DNA of 64,000 bases from WJMT01 sp964599635. Its GTDB lineage: Bacteria; Acidobacteriota; Aminicenantia; Aminicenantales; Aminicenantaceae. This document shows, piece by piece, positions 60,874 through 64,000 of the stretch. Position numbers and translations under genes: made by a program. The notes under the pieces are model-generated. The model worked only from the letters and a program-made list of their open reading frames with translations, made no database searches and was not told the DNA's origin. Numbering within the stretch: the first letter of the stretch is position 1; every line of letters starts with the position of its first letter. The stretch is from positions 1-64,000 of the forward strand of contig CAZRGM010000041.1 in NCBI GenBank assembly GCA_964599635.1, given 5' to 3'.

Positions 60874-61911
60874 ATGAAAAAAAATGATAAAAAGGTCATG
60901 ATAATAGTTTGGAAATGGAAAAATAATAAAGCTATTAATAATTTAAGAATGACAAAATCCCAAGAAATGGACGAAATAAATGTTTATTCTAAAGAAGGAA
61001 ATGACACACAGAAATTCATTGTCAGAATCAAGGACTCTATTAGCTCAGTAGAGATTAAGAAATTTATAAATAAATATAATGATATTAAGAATAAATTAAT
61101 ATTAATTCATGAGGGTGATAGAGTAGGTTATAACATTGAAGAGGCTAAGGGATTCCTTAAACAATCCTATGGATTTACGGGAAATAAAAAAGAGGTCACA
61201 AACTTATATGATAATTTAATAGATGATGATGGAGAATTTGAAAAATCAGCAATTTACAGAGATAAGAACAATAATCCTTTAGGCATAAAAGAAAGTATTT
61301 TTAATTTAATATGGACGTTTTACATTTCAGAAGATGGAAAATTAAGCCCAGCACAAAGAAAAGAAAAAAAGGAAATTAGGGAAAAATCTCGCCATATATT
61401 AAAAAATCTTTTGCCTTTATCCATTGATATCCAGGGATTAAGCGAAGTTAAGGGTATTGTTCGTAGTAGTTATATAAAGGATATTTGTATTTCATCAATT
61501 AAATCTACACCTGATTATTATAAGGAGTTGCTAGTGGATTTTTGGAATATAATGTTTGAGCAGAAATTTAAAATAAATAAAGGCAAGTTAGAAAAAGCGA
61601 AAGGCAGAAAAAATGCAGATAGCATGCAGACTATTATTAAAAATACTGAATTAGATTTTAATAATTTATTCTGGTCAAACCATGAAATAAAATTTGATTT
61701 AGGATTAAGAGAAAATATAAAGGAGATAAATCATGATTCGCCATTAGTTAAATTTATGATAAAAATGGATGAAGTATGCTATCAAAATGACGAAGAAATG
61801 GATGACTTATACAAGAAATTTATTTCAGAATCAGAAAGAGAGTTTTTTTTCCCTCAATGGTTAGAGGAATTGACGAAAAAAATAGACGAAATAGAAAAAA
61901 GAATAAATTAA
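60874..61911 (+). CDS. Unknown protein following the kinase-like gene
   Basis: I do not recognise a family. The start is ATG 60874, with GAGGG 8 bp upstream and 10 bp after the preceding stop. The ~345-residue protein begins with a beta strand (KKVMIIVWKWKNN) and a segment with NKYNDIKNKLILIHEGDRVG, reminiscent of an alpha/beta nucleotide- or receiver-like fold. A long charged helical region follows (PAQRKEKKEIREKSRHILKN) to a Lys/Glu-rich end. No catalytic motif is assigned. Low GC and tight spacing place it in the same transcription unit. Confidence 0.6.
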   Translation: MKKNDKKVMIIVWKWKNNKAINNLRMTKSQEMDEINVYSKEGNDTQKFIVRIKDSISSVEIKKFINKYNDIKNKLILIHEGDRVGYNIEEAKGFLKQSYGFTGNKKEVTNLYDNLIDDDGEFEKSAIYRDKNNNPLGIKESIFNLIWTFYISEDGKLSPAQRKEKKEIREKSRHILKNLLPLSIDIQGLSEVKGIVRSSYIKDICISSIKSTPDYYKELLVDFWNIMFEQKFKINKGKLEKAKGRKNADSMQTIIKNTELDFNNLFWSNHEIKFDLGLRENIKEINHDSPLVKFMIKMDEVCYQNDEEMDDLYKKFISESEREFFFPQWLEELTKKIDEIEKRIN

Positions 61912-61984
61912 GAACTTTGTCGAGAAAAGATTTTAATAATATAAATATATTAACCATATCATAAATTTTTTTGTTTCTTTGAAT

Positions 61985-62749
61985 ATGAGTATCAATCTAT
62001 ATTTCAAAAAAAATAACAAACATTACTTTTCGGCTTTGGGAAGATATTTGGGAAATATCTTTGATATAGAAGTTTCAATATTAAAAGACAAGGGAACATC
62101 GAACAAATCTATAATTATTATCGATGAAGAATCATCAATCAATGAAGATTTGATGACTGTTTTTAACGATTATTCAAATCTGAAAATCATAATTGTGGGA
62201 TTATCAAAAAAATCGAATGAATATTATGTAAATTTGTTGGATTTGTCTCAATTAAAGAATAATTTTCAAAACGCTTTTGAAAATAAGAAAACTGGATTGC
62301 TTCCTCTCTTGCTTCTTAAGAACATCAAACAGCAAATAAGATCGTTGTTTAAAAGTCATGGAGAAAAATCTTTATTCGATCTGCTAAATATTATTAGGCA
62401 ATCTGTAAGCATTGGCCCAGGACTTATTAAACAGGATATAGTCGATTGGGAAGAATATGAAAAGAATTATCTAAAGCCAGGACTTAGAAACTGGGAAGCT
62501 TTCAAAATAAGGTTTAAAAAACATAAAGATTATCTGAAGGTTTGTGGATTTGATAATGAAACAGACGAAATTGAAAGTAATATCAATAATATCCAGCAAT
62601 ACATAGATAAACTAAAAACCATGACAAAAGATCAGGTAAATCGATTGAATGAAGATGAAATCCGACTAAATGCTGATCGCCTTAAAAACATCGATCTTGT
62701 TTTAACTAAAATCAAACAAAGAATAGATACTGTTTACAATGTCGAATAA
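61985..62749 (+). CDS. Receiver-like N-terminus with helical C-terminal domain, unknown
   Basis: The start is probably ATG 61985; an in-frame TTG lies 6 bp earlier and neither has a clear ribosome binding site. Residues 1-110 resemble a pseudo-receiver: NKSIIIIDEESSINED, then LKIIIVGLSKKSNEYY with the expected strand-helix order but without a clear Asp/Thr/Lys triad. The C-terminal ~140 residues are helical (KSLFDLLNIIRQSVSIGPGL, NWEAFKIRFKKHKDYLKVCG) and end in a coiled-coil-like stretch. It overlaps the next gene by 11 bp. It may receive or relay a signal from the kinase-like protein. Confidence 0.5.
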   Translation: MSINLYFKKNNKHYFSALGRYLGNIFDIEVSILKDKGTSNKSIIIIDEESSINEDLMTVFNDYSNLKIIIVGLSKKSNEYYVNLLDLSQLKNNFQNAFENKKTGLLPLLLLKNIKQQIRSLFKSHGEKSLFDLLNIIRQSVSIGPGLIKQDIVDWEEYEKNYLKPGLRNWEAFKIRFKKHKDYLKVCGFDNETDEIESNINNIQQYIDKLKTMTKDQVNRLNEDEIRLNADRLKNIDLVLTKIKQRIDTVYNVE

Positions 62750-63173
62750 AGGCTATCCAAGTGTCGCGTGTTCAAATCCAAATATTGCCAATTCTATTTC
62801 TAGATTTTTAAAATATAATTTCGGATTCAAAGAAATCCTGATTAATCCTCTTAAGGACCCATTCAAATACAAAGAATCTATAGAAATAGCAGAACAAAGT
62901 GAATTCTTAATAATTGATGCTTTCATTAATGGCGAACCTAAAGGATTTCACTTTGCAAAGCAAATGGAGAAAAAGACACTACTCCTTTTTTATACAGGAG
63001 AGCTTGATATTGAAGATGAGGATTCTTTTTGGATTGTACTTCCGAATAAACTTGGTCGTTTACAGGAAAAAATTATTGAACTGATAAAAGAATCAACTCT
63101 AACTGATTCAAATTATATTGAATTGGAAAATAGGTTTTCTATCTTAAGGGCAACAAAAGGCCATCATGAATGA
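62739..63173 (+). CDS. Receiver-like small protein, last gene of the cluster
   Basis: The 144-residue protein has the strand/helix order of a receiver domain. A possible phospho-acceptor Asp lies in SEFLIIDAFINGEPKG, a Thr in LLLFYTGELD, and a Lys in VLPNKLGRLQEKI. The first acidic pair of classical receivers is absent (VACSNPNIANSI instead), so it is either divergent or inactive. It starts inside the end of the previous gene and ends 20 bp from a convergent gene. It is likely a phosphorelay partner in this cluster. Confidence 0.5.
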   Translation: MSNKGYPSVACSNPNIANSISRFLKYNFGFKEILINPLKDPFKYKESIEIAEQSEFLIIDAFINGEPKGFHFAKQMEKKTLLLFYTGELDIEDEDSFWIVLPNKLGRLQEKIIELIKESTLTDSNYIELENRFSILRATKGHHE

Positions 63174-63193
63174 TTGGAGGAGATATTGGCGGA

Positions 63194-64000
63194 TCATAAT
63201 GGCAATGTTTCCTTCTCGATTTTTTCTGACTCTAAGATTAGCTGGCAAATTTCTTCTTCCACCGCTTTAAGTAATTCTCTTACTTCCTCTCTGTCAATAA
63301 AGGCTTTTTTGAATCCATTTTTAACGACCCGGAGAACTTCCCATTTAGTTAAAAATTCATTTTCTAAATTTTTCATTTTAGCTCTTTTCCAGTATAGTTC
63401 AGCGGCTTTTACGTATTCATCGGAAAGTGAACTATCGGACCAAGCTTTATCGTCCGTGTTTATGGTAATGCATAAACCTTTCTTTATATAATCATAAAGA
63501 GGGTAATTCTCTTCAAGTTTTGGATTCGTTGAGACATTACTAATAGGAGCCATTTCTATACATATCTGTGTATTTTTTGCCAAATCAAGTAAAAACTTAT
63601 GGTCAGTCAATTTTAAACCATGTCCTATTCTATGAGCATTTAATTTATATACTGCTTCCCAGATGTTTTGGGCAGTTCCCTCTTCCCCTGCATGAATAGT
63701 TATAAAAGAACAAGTTTTAAATAAAGGAGCAAAATCTTCTTCGAATTGAGCTGGCTTAAAATCCTTTTCCCAACCAGCAAGATCTACTCCTACTATACTG
63801 CTCTGCTTCCATTCATAACCAAAAGCAGTTAGTTTATTCACATGCAGCTTATTTTGTATTTTTTTAAGGCTTTCTTCTTTCATTATTGTTCTTTTCCTAT
63901 TTGTTATAGCAGAACTGATTTCAATGGCCATTTTATCAGGGGTTTTGTGTCTTTTTGCGGTTATGATGAAATTTACCCATATGAACTTTTCTTTTTTATA
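63194..64000 (-). CDS. Adenosine-deaminase-family protein, partial at right edge
   Basis: The minus-strand frame continues through the window edge (ITAKRHKTPDKMAIEI precedes the first internal ATG at 63931), so the N-terminus is missing and 268 residues are seen. The C-terminal half of an adenosine/AMP-deaminase-family enzyme is clear: SIVGVDLAGWE, the catalytic block TIHAGEEG, metal His in AHRIGHGL, IEMAPISNVS and ITINTDDKAW. All visible catalytic residues are intact. The substrate may be adenosine or another aminopurine. It is convergent with the large cluster and may be its neighbour by chance, but deaminases also occur in nucleotide-based defence. Confidence 0.8.
   Translation of the reverse strand, partial: YKKEKFIWVNFIITAKRHKTPDKMAIEISSAITNRKRTIMKEESLKKIQNKLHVNKLTAFGYEWKQSSIVGVDLAGWEKDFKPAQFEEDFAPLFKTCSFITIHAGEEGTAQNIWEAVYKLNAHRIGHGLKLTDHKFLLDLAKNTQICIEMAPISNVSTNPKLEENYPLYDYIKKGLCITINTDDKAWSDSSLSDEYVKAAELYWKRAKMKNLENEFLTKWEVLRVVKNGFKKAFIDREEVRELLKAVEEEICQLILESEKIEKETLPL

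Noticed and set aside
1..64000. CRISPR arrays, tRNA and rRNA genes
   Set aside because: I looked for regularly spaced direct repeats and for cloverleaf or rRNA-like sequences by eye and saw none; a dedicated scan could still find a missed tRNA.

Overview
This 64 kb window is bacterial chromosomal DNA. Its gene content fits a Gram-negative-type envelope: lipoproteins with lipoboxes, a decayed outer-membrane barrel, SppA, and a menaquinone or ubiquinone methyltransferase. It also carries long Hanks-type Ser/Thr kinases fused to TolB-like and TPR regions, and a membrane-tethered HTH protein with an FG-GAP-like exterior. That mix recalls the Acidobacteriota/Aminicenantes group. This is an inference from gene content; no rRNA, tRNA or marker gene lies here to fix the taxonomy. 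I saw no CRISPR array and no integrase or transposase.

Layout. (1) 1-21 kb is mostly housekeeping and regulatory: sppA inside a ~208-bp inverted repeat; a NatAB-like ABC exporter; a one-component regulator; an ECF sigma/anti-sigma operon in which three proteins share a YvlB/LiaX-like C-terminal domain, with a candidate ECF promoter and a clear terminator; a UbiE/MenG-type methyltransferase; two kinase-TPR proteins; and an exported RidA. (2) 19.3-49.6 kb is a defence island, visibly more AT-rich over much of its length. It holds a PIF1-WYL helicase with a mini ribbon-helix-helix protein, an HNH nuclease, a DUF3800 protein, a complete type 1 BREX operon (brxA-brxB-brxC-pglX-pglZ-brxL), an Mrr-like endonuclease, a nuclease-nitrilase fusion paired with an HhH-GPD glycosylase-like protein, a HEPN-like protein, a PD-(D/E)XK pair, a dGTPase, and a DUF6569 protein paired with a kinase-UvrD helicase fusion. 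Decayed genes and small orphan genes lie between these. (3) 49.9-63.2 kb is one tightly packed co-directional cluster: a degenerate NtrC-like regulator, a single-domain receiver, five LIV-type ABC transporter genes, a ThiH/HydG-like radical SAM enzyme, a small unknown, a 1014-aa divergent histidine-kinase-like protein, an unknown, and two receiver-like proteins. A convergent adenosine-deaminase-family gene runs off the right edge.

The best candidates for undescribed biology are the nuclease-nitrilase/HhH pair (37.3-40.0 kb), the DUF6569 plus kinase-helicase pair (46.1-49.6 kb), and the transporter/radical-SAM/divergent-kinase cluster (49.9-63.2 kb). In the last, gene order and overlaps suggest that an imported amino-acid-like ligand, a radical SAM enzyme and an unusual phosphorelay act together. 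All functions are read from motifs in the translated sequence and from family knowledge; no database search was run.
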